Of a DNA stretch of 5,512 bases, positions 1 through 5,485 are shown in pieces. This DNA is from Nitrospirota bacterium (GTDB taxonomy: Bacteria > Nitrospirota > Nitrospiria > Nitrospirales > NS-4). Position 1 is the first letter of the stretch. Each line of letters begins with the position of its first letter. Where the stretch lies: contig VBON01000097.1 of assembly GCA_005877525.1 (NCBI GenBank), positions 1-5,512 of the forward strand. Reading direction: 5' to 3'. The notes below the pieces were generated by a model, which did no database searches, was not told the DNA's origin, and saw only the letters and a list, made by a program, of their open reading frames with translations. Both the position numbers and the translations under genes were made by a program.

Positions 1-1370
1 GCTGCTGTTCGCGTTGCAGGAATCCTCGTGTCCGTTCCAAGCGCTCCCAGGCGTCATTGTCCTCAGGATGACCAATCCAGATCCGAAGGTCAGCGTTTAT
101 CCAGGACCCGGTATGGATTCCATCCAACCGGGTCCTGGGAGGATGTTCCGCCAACTCATGCTGTGGTGTTACGCTGTGAAACCGAACCTGGCCCGGTTTA
201 TCGGCGATTAATGTAGTGTAGAGGGCCCTGAGAAAACCCTCGCCCCCGTCTGGGTAGTGTTCCCAAGGATTTTCCCCGTCAAGAATCACCGGCACCAACG
301 GACGCGCTTCCGGAGAACGCTCAGCGATCGCCGCCAAGCGAGCGATGAAATCGTCGACTGCCGCATGAGGTTCATTCCGGGCATAGGTAAATCCGATGGC
401 GTCCGAGAGCTCCCGATCGCGGAAGAGGAACGCGACTTCGCGTCCGATTCCATTCCTTGACCGACGCGGCAAGGATGCCCTCGTCGGTCGCGGCCCATCG
501 GATCCCGAGCTCCGCCAGCATGGGTACCAGCTCAGGGCACACCGCGCCTTCGGATGGCCAGACCCCGACCGGTCGCTGCCCGAAAACTGACGTATGGAAT
601 TCGATCGCCATCCGAAGCTGCATGCGAGCGTCCTCCGGATGGACAAATCCTGACGGAACAGGGGATTCGGGGCGTGAGCGCCGGGCGAAATCCGTATTGA
701 TCAACAGCGGAAGGATGGGATGAAAAAACGGCGTCGTGGACAGCTCGATCTGTCCCCTATTCGCCAGCCGCTTGAACAATGGCACGAGCTGACCAAGCAC
801 CTCATGCTGCAGGGCAAGCACTTCATGCTTCTCGTCCTCCGTGAACTGGCGCCCTTTGCTGATGAGTTGTCGCAGCGCAGGATAGCGCGCCACGGCACGG
901 TGACCGAACCATGCCAGATTGTGCCACACCTGCAAGTCCAAGAAGTCCTGCGCTGAAAACCGAGCTGTGAGGCGTTCCGCGTCTCCATCCTGAATCTGGC
1001 GACCCCGTTGGATCAGCAAGCTATAGTAGCGTTCATGCGGCCTGACCATCGTGTCCCAGTTCGCCGCAAAGAAATGCCGCAGGATGAAGGCACGCTGATC
1101 GGCGCTCAAATCGGCGGCCGGGCAGACCGCATGCGACCAGAATACGTCTCGCACGTCTCCCCGCTCCTGCTCCTGGAGCTGGAGGAGGAGCGACGGCGTG
1201 ATATTGACGGCGGCATGCATTTCGGGATGCTCCTCCAATAACACCGCCATATCGAAGTAGCCTTTGGTCGCATGGAGCCGCACCCACGGGAACGGAGCGG
1301 TGCGGGTCAGAGGATCCGTATAATAGGGTTGATGCAGATGCCAGAGAAACGCGACCGCAACTGTTTTCAT
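1..1370 (-). pseudogene. Glycoside hydrolase family 57 protein, frameshifted and cut by the window edge
   Basis: This is an alpha-glucan-acting enzyme of family GH57 (retaining, (beta/alpha)7 barrel), probably cytoplasmic because no signal peptide is visible. From ATG 1370 the protein opens with WHLHQPYY (HQP at residues 13-15, conserved region 1). It then has GQIELSTTPFFHPILP (region 2, about 206-221) and GVWPSEGAV (region 3), whose Glu274 is the expected nucleophile, followed by TDEGIL near 295. After Trp307 (about base 450) this frame degenerates and stops near 372. The family sequence resumes in the +1 frame from about base 442 with REVAFLFRDRELSDAIGF, then ILDGENPWEHYPDGGEGFL, whose Asp codon at 278-280 is the expected acid/base, and continues to base 2. 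A net shift of one extra or two missing bases (mod 3) explains this. It may be a real pseudogene or a sequence error. The C-terminus lies outside the window. A TTG at 1406 could extend the protein by 12 residues, but it lies in a likely -35 element. Exact substrate specificity cannot be read. Confidence 0.9.
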
Positions 1371-1376
1371 TTTGCC

Positions 1377-1406
1377 AACGTAGCATCCGAACAGAGAAAG
1401 CGTCAA
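1377..1406 (-). promoter_or_regulatory. Possible promoter of the GH57 gene, giving a leaderless transcript
   Basis: On the minus strand TTGACG (1406-1401) matches five of six -35 bases. After an 18-base spacer comes TACGTT (1382-1377), which keeps the T, A and final T of a -10 box and is preceded by TG one base upstream (extended -10). Only six bases separate it from ATG 1370, and no Shine-Dalgarno is present there, so initiation would fall at or just inside the start codon. The -10 match is modest, so this remains a candidate. Confidence 0.35.
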
Positions 1407-1461
1407 GAATTCCGCGACGCCCTTTCAGGGACCGGAACCAGACTCTTGTCGGATTATTGGT

Positions 1462-1465
1462 GAGG
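1462..1465 (+). promoter_or_regulatory. Ribosome binding site that sets the VanZ-family start
   Basis: GAGG lies six bases before ATG 1472. This selects that ATG over the in-frame TTG at 1457 and GTG at 1460, both of which lie upstream of the site and so cannot use it. Confidence 0.6.
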
Positions 1466-1471
1466 CAATCT

Positions 1472-1855
1472 ATGCGCCATCTGCACAAAGTTTTCTATTG
1501 GAGCCCTGTTGTCATTTATGCCTCGCTGATCTTTTATCTTTCTTCCTTGTCCCATCCCGAAGTGTATGTGCCGTCCTTTGTGCTCGATCTCGGAGATAAG
1601 GGGTTGCATGCGATTGAGTACGGCCTCTTGGGAATTTTGACCTACCGTGCGTTTCGATATGCCGGGAGCATCTGGACCGCATCCTATGCGGTGCTCCTGG
1701 CAATTGTGGCCTCGAGTGCGTACGGCTTGACTGATGAAATCCACCAAGCCTTTGTCCCCCTCCGAGAAGCGGATGTCTGGGACTTCCTCACCGATGCTCT
1801 CGGATCGTCCCTGGCCACATGGGGATGGGCGCGGTTCGTCGACTCACCACAGTGA
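1472..1855 (+). CDS. VanZ-family integral membrane protein
   Basis: A 127-residue protein with the VanZ-like pattern. There are four hydrophobic segments at about residues 8-25, 47-63, 69-85 and 104-121. The conserved DKGLHAIEYGLLG lies before and into the second (Asp42, His46, Glu49), YGLTDEIHQAFVPLREADVWD follows the third (residues 84-104, with Glu89, His91, Gln92 and Asp101), and the D...G pattern lies at 108-111. These charged residues near the membrane are the family hallmark. The founding member, VanZ of Tn1546, gives low-level teicoplanin resistance, but most chromosomal homologues have no assigned function, so no resistance is claimed. The length is typical of stand-alone members. 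The gene is divergent from the GH57 gene and lies 106 bases upstream of the AmgK-like gene in the same direction. A hairpin between them suggests separate transcription. Confidence 0.88.
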   Translation: MRHLHKVFYWSPVVIYASLIFYLSSLSHPEVYVPSFVLDLGDKGLHAIEYGLLGILTYRAFRYAGSIWTASYAVLLAIVASSAYGLTDEIHQAFVPLREADVWDFLTDALGSSLATWGWARFVDSPQ

Positions 1856-1875
1856 CCATTGCACCCGCCCACCCC

Positions 1876-1898
1876 GGCTCCGCCGAGACGGAGCCTTT
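1876..1898 (+). terminator. Possible intrinsic terminator after the VanZ-family gene
   Basis: GGCTCCG (1876-1882) and CGGAGCC (1889-1895) form a perfect 7-base stem with a 6-base loop, 20 bases past the VanZ-family stop. Only three Ts follow, so this is a weak or imperfect terminator. It could instead be a protein-bound or RNA-stabilising hairpin. Confidence 0.45.
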
Positions 1899-1911
1899 GC
1901 CCGTAAATGCC

Positions 1912-1947
1912 CTCCGTGTTCCATGGTTTTACTCATAGAACACGGGG
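1912..1947 (+). repeat. Inverted repeat upstream of the AmgK-like gene, possible operator
   Basis: CTCCGTGTTC (1912-1921) pairs with GAACACGGGG (1938-1947). This gives ten pairs, eight contiguous Watson-Crick (CCGTGTTC/GAACACGG) plus one G-T and one outer C-G, around a 16-base centre. The right arm abuts the TATAAT at 1948 and fills part of the -35/-10 spacer. That position would suit a repressor or activator site. It lies upstream of the predicted transcription start, so an RNA role in the AmgK-like mRNA is less likely, although read-through RNA from upstream could fold it. Confidence 0.5.
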
Positions 1948-1961
1948 TATAATCACGTTCC
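1948..1961 (+). promoter_or_regulatory. Promoter -10 (TATAAT) of the AmgK-like gene, predicted leaderless start
   Basis: A perfect TATAAT at 1948-1953 is followed by only eight bases (1954-1961) before ATG 1962. Transcription would normally begin six to nine bases after the -10 box, that is at the start codon itself. No Shine-Dalgarno precedes the ATG, which fits a leaderless message. No good -35 is present: the candidates at spacer lengths 15-19 match at most two of six bases, so an activator may be needed. Confidence 0.55.
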
Positions 1962-3041
1962 ATGGCGTCATTCCTTCCTTCCCTGCCGGATCCCGTACGG
2001 ATTTCGGATACGATCCGGACCAAGCTCCCCTTTCGAGTGGAATTCTCTGGGGTGGCTCCTCTTGCGGGGGACGCCTCCAACCGTCGTTACTTTCGCCTTC
2101 AGGTGCGGGGCGGCCCGCCCCATTCTCTCGTGCTGATGCAGTTGGCATCACCCGAAGGCTTCAAGCAATCGGAGGAAGCGGTCAGCCACAGTGCCCCGGT
2201 GACCGCCGAGCTGCCGTTCGTGAACATTCTGAATCATCTCCTGAAAGCTGATGTGGCCGTCCCCGCCCTCCACTACTACGATGAAGCGGCAGGGCTGCTG
2301 TACTTGGAGGACCTTGGTGACGTGACACTGGCCCTGGCCTCGCAGGAAGGGACCAGCCCCGATACTCCAGCGCTATACCGCGAGGCGGTCGCCGCACTCG
2401 CCCATCTGCATCTGAAGGCGTCGTTTCCGGCTGACCCTGCCTGCCTTGCCTTTGGGCGCGCCTTCGACGTGCCGCTGTTGATGTGGGAGTTCGACCATTT
2501 CATCGAGTATGGAATTGAGAAACGCGCAGGAGTGAATTTGTCGGAAGGAGAGCGACACACGATCCGAACGGAGATGCGGAAGATCGCGGAGCTGCTCGCA
2601 GTGCAGCCCCGTGTCTTCACGCATCGAGACTATCACAGCCGCAATCTCATGATGCTTGAGGACCGATTGCGAGTCATCGACTTTCAGGACGCTCTGCTCG
2701 GGCCGGCCAGTTATGATCTGGCATCGTTGCTTCGCGACTCCTACCTATCCTTACCTGAGGAGCTGATTGAGGAGCTCGTGGTGCACTATCTGGAAGTCAG
2801 GGCGAAAGCCGGAGCGCCCCTGGATCGCGTACAGTTCATACGTCTTTTTGACATGACGAGTATTCAACGCAATCTGAAGGCAGCCGGACGATTCGTCTAC
2901 ATCCTCCTCGAGAAGAACAACGATCGGTATCTTCAGTACATCCCCCGAACTCTCGCCAACGTCAAATACAACCTGCTCCGATATCGCGCCTTGCATCCCC
3001 TCCGAAGAGTGTTGATGCGGCATGTCCCTGAATTGCAGTGA
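1962..3041 (+). CDS. amgK: AmgK-like N-acetylmuramate/N-acetylglucosamine anomeric kinase (aminoglycoside phosphotransferase fold)
   Basis: A cytoplasmic kinase of 359 residues, close to the length of characterised AmgK. AmgK phosphorylates the anomeric carbon of MurNAc (and GlcNAc) with ATP in cell-wall recycling. The protein-kinase-like fold is visible. LAGDASNRRYFRL (34-46) is the glycine-containing N-lobe motif typical of this subgroup. YLEDLGD (114-120) marks the hinge. The catalytic loop HRDYHSRNLM (221-230) has base Asp223 and Asn228. IDFQDALLGPASYDLASLLRD (239-259) carries metal-binding Asp240. A MurU-like gene follows 63 bases downstream in the same direction, the arrangement known from pseudomonads and the main support for this call over other APH-fold kinases. 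ATG 1962 is used: a TATAAT lies eight bases upstream, there is no Shine-Dalgarno, and the family N-terminus fits. Substrate specificity is inferred, not shown. Confidence 0.78.
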   Translation: MASFLPSLPDPVRISDTIRTKLPFRVEFSGVAPLAGDASNRRYFRLQVRGGPPHSLVLMQLASPEGFKQSEEAVSHSAPVTAELPFVNILNHLLKADVAVPALHYYDEAAGLLYLEDLGDVTLALASQEGTSPDTPALYREAVAALAHLHLKASFPADPACLAFGRAFDVPLLMWEFDHFIEYGIEKRAGVNLSEGERHTIRTEMRKIAELLAVQPRVFTHRDYHSRNLMMLEDRLRVIDFQDALLGPASYDLASLLRDSYLSLPEELIEELVVHYLEVRAKAGAPLDRVQFIRLFDMTSIQRNLKAAGRFVYILLEKNNDRYLQYIPRTLANVKYNLLRYRALHPLRRVLMRHVPELQ

Positions 3042-3046
3042 TCCAG

Positions 3047-3104
3047 TGAGGAGATTCCTCTCCTTTGTAAGAGGAGGTAAGGAGGGGGATAGAGGGGTCT
3101 CACG
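3047..3104 (+). promoter_or_regulatory. Purine-rich leader of the MurU-like gene with several Shine-Dalgarno-like sites
   Basis: The gap holds GAGGAG (3048-3053), GAGGAGG (3071-3077), AAGGAGG (3079-3085) and GAGGGG (3092-3097). Only the last is correctly spaced, seven bases before ATG 3105. The strongest, AAGGAGG, is 19 bases away. The pyrimidine run CCTCTCCTT (3057-3065) can pair with AAGGAGGGG (3079-3087, nine pairs including one G-U). Alternatively TTCCTCT (3055-3061) can pair with AGAGGAG (3070-3076, seven pairs including one G-U). These two folds exclude each other. Whether they control translation is not known. Confidence 0.45.
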
Positions 3105-3887
3105 ATGAAGGCCATGATTCTCGCGGCCGGTTATGGCACGCGCCTACGGCCGCTGACCGAGAGACTGCCCAAGCCGCTGCTGCCTATCGGGGGGCGTCCG
3201 CTGCTGGAGTGGAATCTCCTGCTTCTCAAGAAACACGGGATCACCGACGCACTCATCAATCTACATCATCTGGGGGATCAAATTGTCGAGGCGTTCGGCG
3301 ATGGCTCCCGGTACGGTATGCACTTGGCCTATTCGCACGAACCGGTGATTCTCGGCACGGGGGGCGGGATCAAACAGGCGCAGCCCTACTTTGAAGATCG
3401 TCCAGTTCTGGTGTTGAACGGTGACACGCTCTCGGACTGCGACCTCACGGCTTTGCTGGAGACCCATCGCGTCCGCCGGGCACTTGCGACGCTGGCTGTC
3501 CGGGAGGACCCGCACGCGGCGGAATGGGGCGCCATCACCATGAACGCCGATTGGCGCATCCTGCAAATCAAGGGTGAGCCGCCCGTCGCAGGTTCCGTTA
3601 ATGCGCGGGCGCCCTACATGTTTGCAGGAGTGCATGTGCTGGAGCCGGCCGTTCTCGAGACCATTCCCTCTGGGCCGGGCTCTATTATCGATGTCTACAT
3701 CGAGCTGCTGCGCCGAGAAAAACCGCTGACAGGGTTCCAGATGAAGGGGTACTGGTCTGATATTGGCACGCTGGAGCGGTATACGGCCGCCCGAGAAGAT
3801 GTGTCGCGGGGACTTTTGCTCCTCGCCCTGCAAGAGCCGATAGCCGGCGGTGACGCCGTCAAGCCATCGACGGGGCAGGCTCGATAG
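3105..3887 (+). CDS. murU: MurU-like sugar-1-phosphate nucleotidyltransferase
   Basis: A 260-residue GT-A/Rossmann-type nucleotidyltransferase that would join a sugar-1-phosphate to UTP (or another NTP) and release pyrophosphate. The signature LAAGYGTRLRPLT (6-18) binds the nucleotide, and KPLLPIGGRPLLE (23-35) carries the conserved Lys. GTGGGI (84-89) contacts the base or sugar. LNGDT (104-108) holds metal ligand Asp107, and YWSDIGTLERY (216-226) supplies the second acidic residue, Asp219. Position directly after an AmgK-like kinase makes MurNAc-1-phosphate uridylyltransferase the best guess. HddC-like heptose or mannose-1-phosphate guanylyltransferases share these motifs and cannot be excluded. 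It is longer than P. putida MurU (about 220 residues), partly through a tail beyond about residue 236 with no recognisable motif. The last nine codons and the stop overlap the convergent gene's 3' end. GAGGGG seven bases upstream supports ATG 3105. Confidence 0.72.
   Translation: MKAMILAAGYGTRLRPLTERLPKPLLPIGGRPLLEWNLLLLKKHGITDALINLHHLGDQIVEAFGDGSRYGMHLAYSHEPVILGTGGGIKQAQPYFEDRPVLVLNGDTLSDCDLTALLETHRVRRALATLAVREDPHAAEWGAITMNADWRILQIKGEPPVAGSVNARAPYMFAGVHVLEPAVLETIPSGPGSIIDVYIELLRREKPLTGFQMKGYWSDIGTLERYTAAREDVSRGLLLLALQEPIAGGDAVKPSTGQAR
3859..3887. other. Convergent overlap of two 3' coding ends
   Basis: The plus-strand MurU-like stop (TAG 3885-3887) lies inside the minus-strand gene, whose own stop (TGA, plus-strand bases 3861-3859) lies inside the MurU-like gene. 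This gives a 29-base tail-to-tail overlap with no intergenic space and no terminator hairpin of note. The two mRNAs would have complementary 3' ends. Confidence 0.85.
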
Positions 3888-4665
3888 CCTCTGGAATGCC
3901 GATGCGGGCTTCGAGGCGGGTTCGTCGGGTCGACATCACGGCAAGCTGGCCCTCGGTTGGCCGGTAGCGGTCGCCTCTGCGGAGCCGCAGGCTCCGTTTA
4001 CGCGTGTAGCGCTCTAAGAAATTGCGTACGACCTCGTGCGCCTCCTGGTCCTCTCCCACGCTCTCAAGCAAATCGCTAAGCCGTAGATAGGCCGAAATGA
4101 TGAATGGCAAATCGCGCTTTTGCTCGGCTTCTTCAACCACGAATCGATAGCGATTGACTGCGGCCTTCGGATCGGTCTTCTCCAGTTGCATGGCCTCGAG
4201 CAAAATGAGCGAAATCCGATCGGCGCTGAAGCCCGCCCGCCGGGTTTTCCCGGCTTCAACCAGGGTTTCCAGCTGCGCGTCGGTCATTTGGATCCTTCCC
4301 CGGTTCCATTTGAGCTGCTTTCGCATACGCTCCGCGTCCGGCCAGGCGCCATAGATGCCCACGAGCAGGCACCGGCAGCCGATCGGATTGCCGCATTTCG
4401 GAATCTGCTCGCGGAAATGTTTCGAGGCGACAAAGCTGGGGAGAAAACCGAGACCATGCGCGCTCCGGCAGGGACGGCACGCGGAGGCGTCGCAAGGGGT
4501 CCCATAGAGGAACAGCCGGATCCCGGAGATGACCCAGAAATCCATGGCGTCGATCCGACCTGCCTGCACCTGGATCTCATGGAGTTGCCAGATCAGCAGT
4601 AAGCCCAGAATCGCCAGAAAGTAGGGAATGATATCCGGAATATGGATGCCCGACAAAAGATCCAC
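3859..4665 (-). CDS. Membrane-anchored cysteine-cluster protein with TPR-like tail, paralogue A (function unknown)
   Basis: I do not recognise this 268-residue protein. Residues 8-28 form one hydrophobic helix (IPYFLAILGLLLIW) after a short N-terminus. The positive charge just after it suggests the rest is cytoplasmic. Residues 58-99 hold Cys58, Cys63, Cys66, His70, Cys91, Cys97 and Cys99. The core AC-x2-CR-x2-HG-x2-FLPS and NPIGCRCLLVGIYG looks like a metal-binding module. Residues 140-220 are helical with a TPR-like rhythm (AAVNRYRFVVEEA, then AYLRLSDLLESVG and EVVRNFLERY). An arginine-rich stretch (222-235) is absent from paralogue B. It aligns without gaps with B from HIP (8-10) to FLERY (216-220). 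The start is GTG 4665, supported by AGGAG seven bases upstream. The last codons overlap the convergent MurU-like gene. Confidence 0.85.
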   Translation of the reverse strand: MDLLSGIHIPDIIPYFLAILGLLLIWQLHEIQVQAGRIDAMDFWVISGIRLFLYGTPCDASACRPCRSAHGLGFLPSFVASKHFREQIPKCGNPIGCRCLLVGIYGAWPDAERMRKQLKWNRGRIQMTDAQLETLVEAGKTRRAGFSADRISLILLEAMQLEKTDPKAAVNRYRFVVEEAEQKRDLPFIISAYLRLSDLLESVGEDQEAHEVVRNFLERYTRKRSLRLRRGDRYRPTEGQLAVMSTRRTRLEARIGIPEAIEPAPSMA

Positions 4666-4672
4666 GACGATT

Positions 4673-4677
4673 CTCCT
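4673..4677 (-). promoter_or_regulatory. Ribosome binding site that sets the GTG start of paralogue A
   Basis: On the minus strand AGGAG (4677-4673) stands seven bases before GTG 4665. This ideal spacing supports a GTG start although no ATG lies nearby. Confidence 0.7.
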
Positions 4678-4688
4678 ATGGAGTGTCT

Positions 4689-4718
4689 CTTATAGCACAG
4701 CTCTTATGTGCTTGTACA
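4689..4718 (-). promoter_or_regulatory. Possible promoter of paralogue A
   Basis: On the minus strand TGTACA (4718-4713, four of six -35 bases) is followed after 18 bases by TATAAG (4694-4689, five of six -10 bases). Transcription would start near 4682 and leave a short leader that contains the AGGAG site. The spacer has a small inverted repeat, GCACA/TGTGC (4711-4707 and 4699-4695). The stretch 4689-4740 is AT-rich against its surroundings. Paralogue A may therefore have its own promoter and not depend only on read-through from paralogue B. Confidence 0.42.
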
Positions 4719-4725
4719 TAATAAC

Positions 4726-5478
4726 TTAGGTATAATTATGGACCTTTAACATCATCGTCAGGCGGGTCTGCCGGGTCTTCATCATGGCAAGATGCGACTC
4801 CGTTGCCGCAACCGGGGAAGTCCTGTCATATCTTTCCAGGAATCGCTCAACGATTGGCAGCGCGTCCGCGGGGCGGCCGACATGCTCCAGAAGATCGCTC
4901 AATCTGAAATAGGATGGAATCAAAAACGGAAAATCCCGCTCTTTGCTGGCATGTTCAATGACGTAATGGTAGCCGATGATCGCTGCCTCAGGATCGTGCC
5001 CTTCGTCGAAAAGGGCTTGCAACAGCGGCACTGAAACCTGATCGACAGAGGCGCCGGCACCGTCCTGCCATCGGCCCTTTAGTAACTCAACCATCTCCTC
5101 GTCTGGCAATTGCACTTTCCCTGCATTCGACTTCAAACGGCCGAGGAGCGCCTGGCCTTCGGGCCACCCGCCATACAATCCCACCAGAAGGCATCGGCAA
5201 CCCGAAGGATTCGTACAGGGACTGGGCAAGGCCTTGAAGTTCTTTGCCGCGACCACGGAGGGCAGAAAAACGTGTCCATGCGCTTCGCGACAGGCAGGGC
5301 AGGCCGTGTTATCGCGGGGCGTGGCATAAATGAACATCCGAATCCCGGAGCGATCCCAAATATCCACGGCATCAATGCGGCCGGACCGGACTTGCAGCGC
5401 ATGGAATTCCCAGAGCAGCAGCAACGCTAGGATCGCTAGCACATAGGGAATGAAGTCCGGAATGTGGAGGTCAGGCAT
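4726..5478 (-). CDS. Membrane-anchored cysteine-cluster protein with TPR-like tail, paralogue B (function unknown)
   Basis: A 250-residue paralogue of the downstream gene. By hand count about 64 of 102 residues from position 5 to 106 are identical to A, with no gaps through residue 217. It has one N-terminal hydrophobic helix (about 9-24), then Arg31 and Arg34, which suggests a cytoplasmic body. Cys60, Cys63, Cys88, Cys94, Cys96 and His67 are all shared with A, in the same ACPACREAHG...NPSGCRC arrangement. A conserved VGLYGGWP follows (99-106). The second half is helical and TPR-like (PEAAIIGYHYVIEHA, YFRLSDLLEHVGRPADALPIVERFLERY). It stops 60 bases before A begins, in the same direction. ATG 5478 has no clear Shine-Dalgarno, and TAAATT (5491-5486) lies seven bases upstream. 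No function is assigned. A metal- or redox-linked scaffold at the inner membrane is speculation. Confidence 0.85.
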   Translation of the reverse strand: MPDLHIPDFIPYVLAILALLLLWEFHALQVRSGRIDAVDIWDRSGIRMFIYATPRDNTACPACREAHGHVFLPSVVAAKNFKALPSPCTNPSGCRCLLVGLYGGWPEGQALLGRLKSNAGKVQLPDEEMVELLKGRWQDGAGASVDQVSVPLLQALFDEGHDPEAAIIGYHYVIEHASKERDFPFLIPSYFRLSDLLEHVGRPADALPIVERFLERYDRTSPVAATESHLAMMKTRQTRLTMMLKVHNYT

Positions 5479-5485
5479 ATTGGCG

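Noticed and set aside
1..250. Plus-strand small reading frames at the left end as separate genes
   Set aside because: This stretch encodes the C-terminal part of the GH57 protein on the minus strand in a continuous frame, with family-like residues through to the window edge.
1033..1488. Minus-strand reading frame of 151 codons overlapping the GH57 gene start
   Set aside because: It lies in another frame of a stretch where the GH57 frame carries clear family motifs. Its composition is Arg/Ala/Gly-rich with no recognisable domain.
3261..3833. Minus-strand reading frame of 190 codons opposite the MurU-like gene
   Set aside because: It is antisense to a well-supported nucleotidyltransferase with all motifs intact. 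No domain and no ribosome site are seen, so it is a shadow of high-GC codon use.
3866..3885. Inverted repeat ATCGA/TCGAT in the convergent overlap as a shared terminator
   Set aside because: Only five pairs with a 10-base loop and no T-run on either strand, too weak to call.
4120..4602. Plus-strand reading frame of 160 codons opposite paralogue A
   Set aside because: Paralogue A is confirmed by its gap-free alignment to paralogue B, and this opposite frame has no recognisable features.
4731..4736. TATAAT on the plus strand as a promoter
   Set aside because: It lies inside the 3' end of paralogue B with no plus-strand gene downstream and no fitting -35. The AT-rich reading is better explained by the Asn-Tyr codons at the C-terminus.
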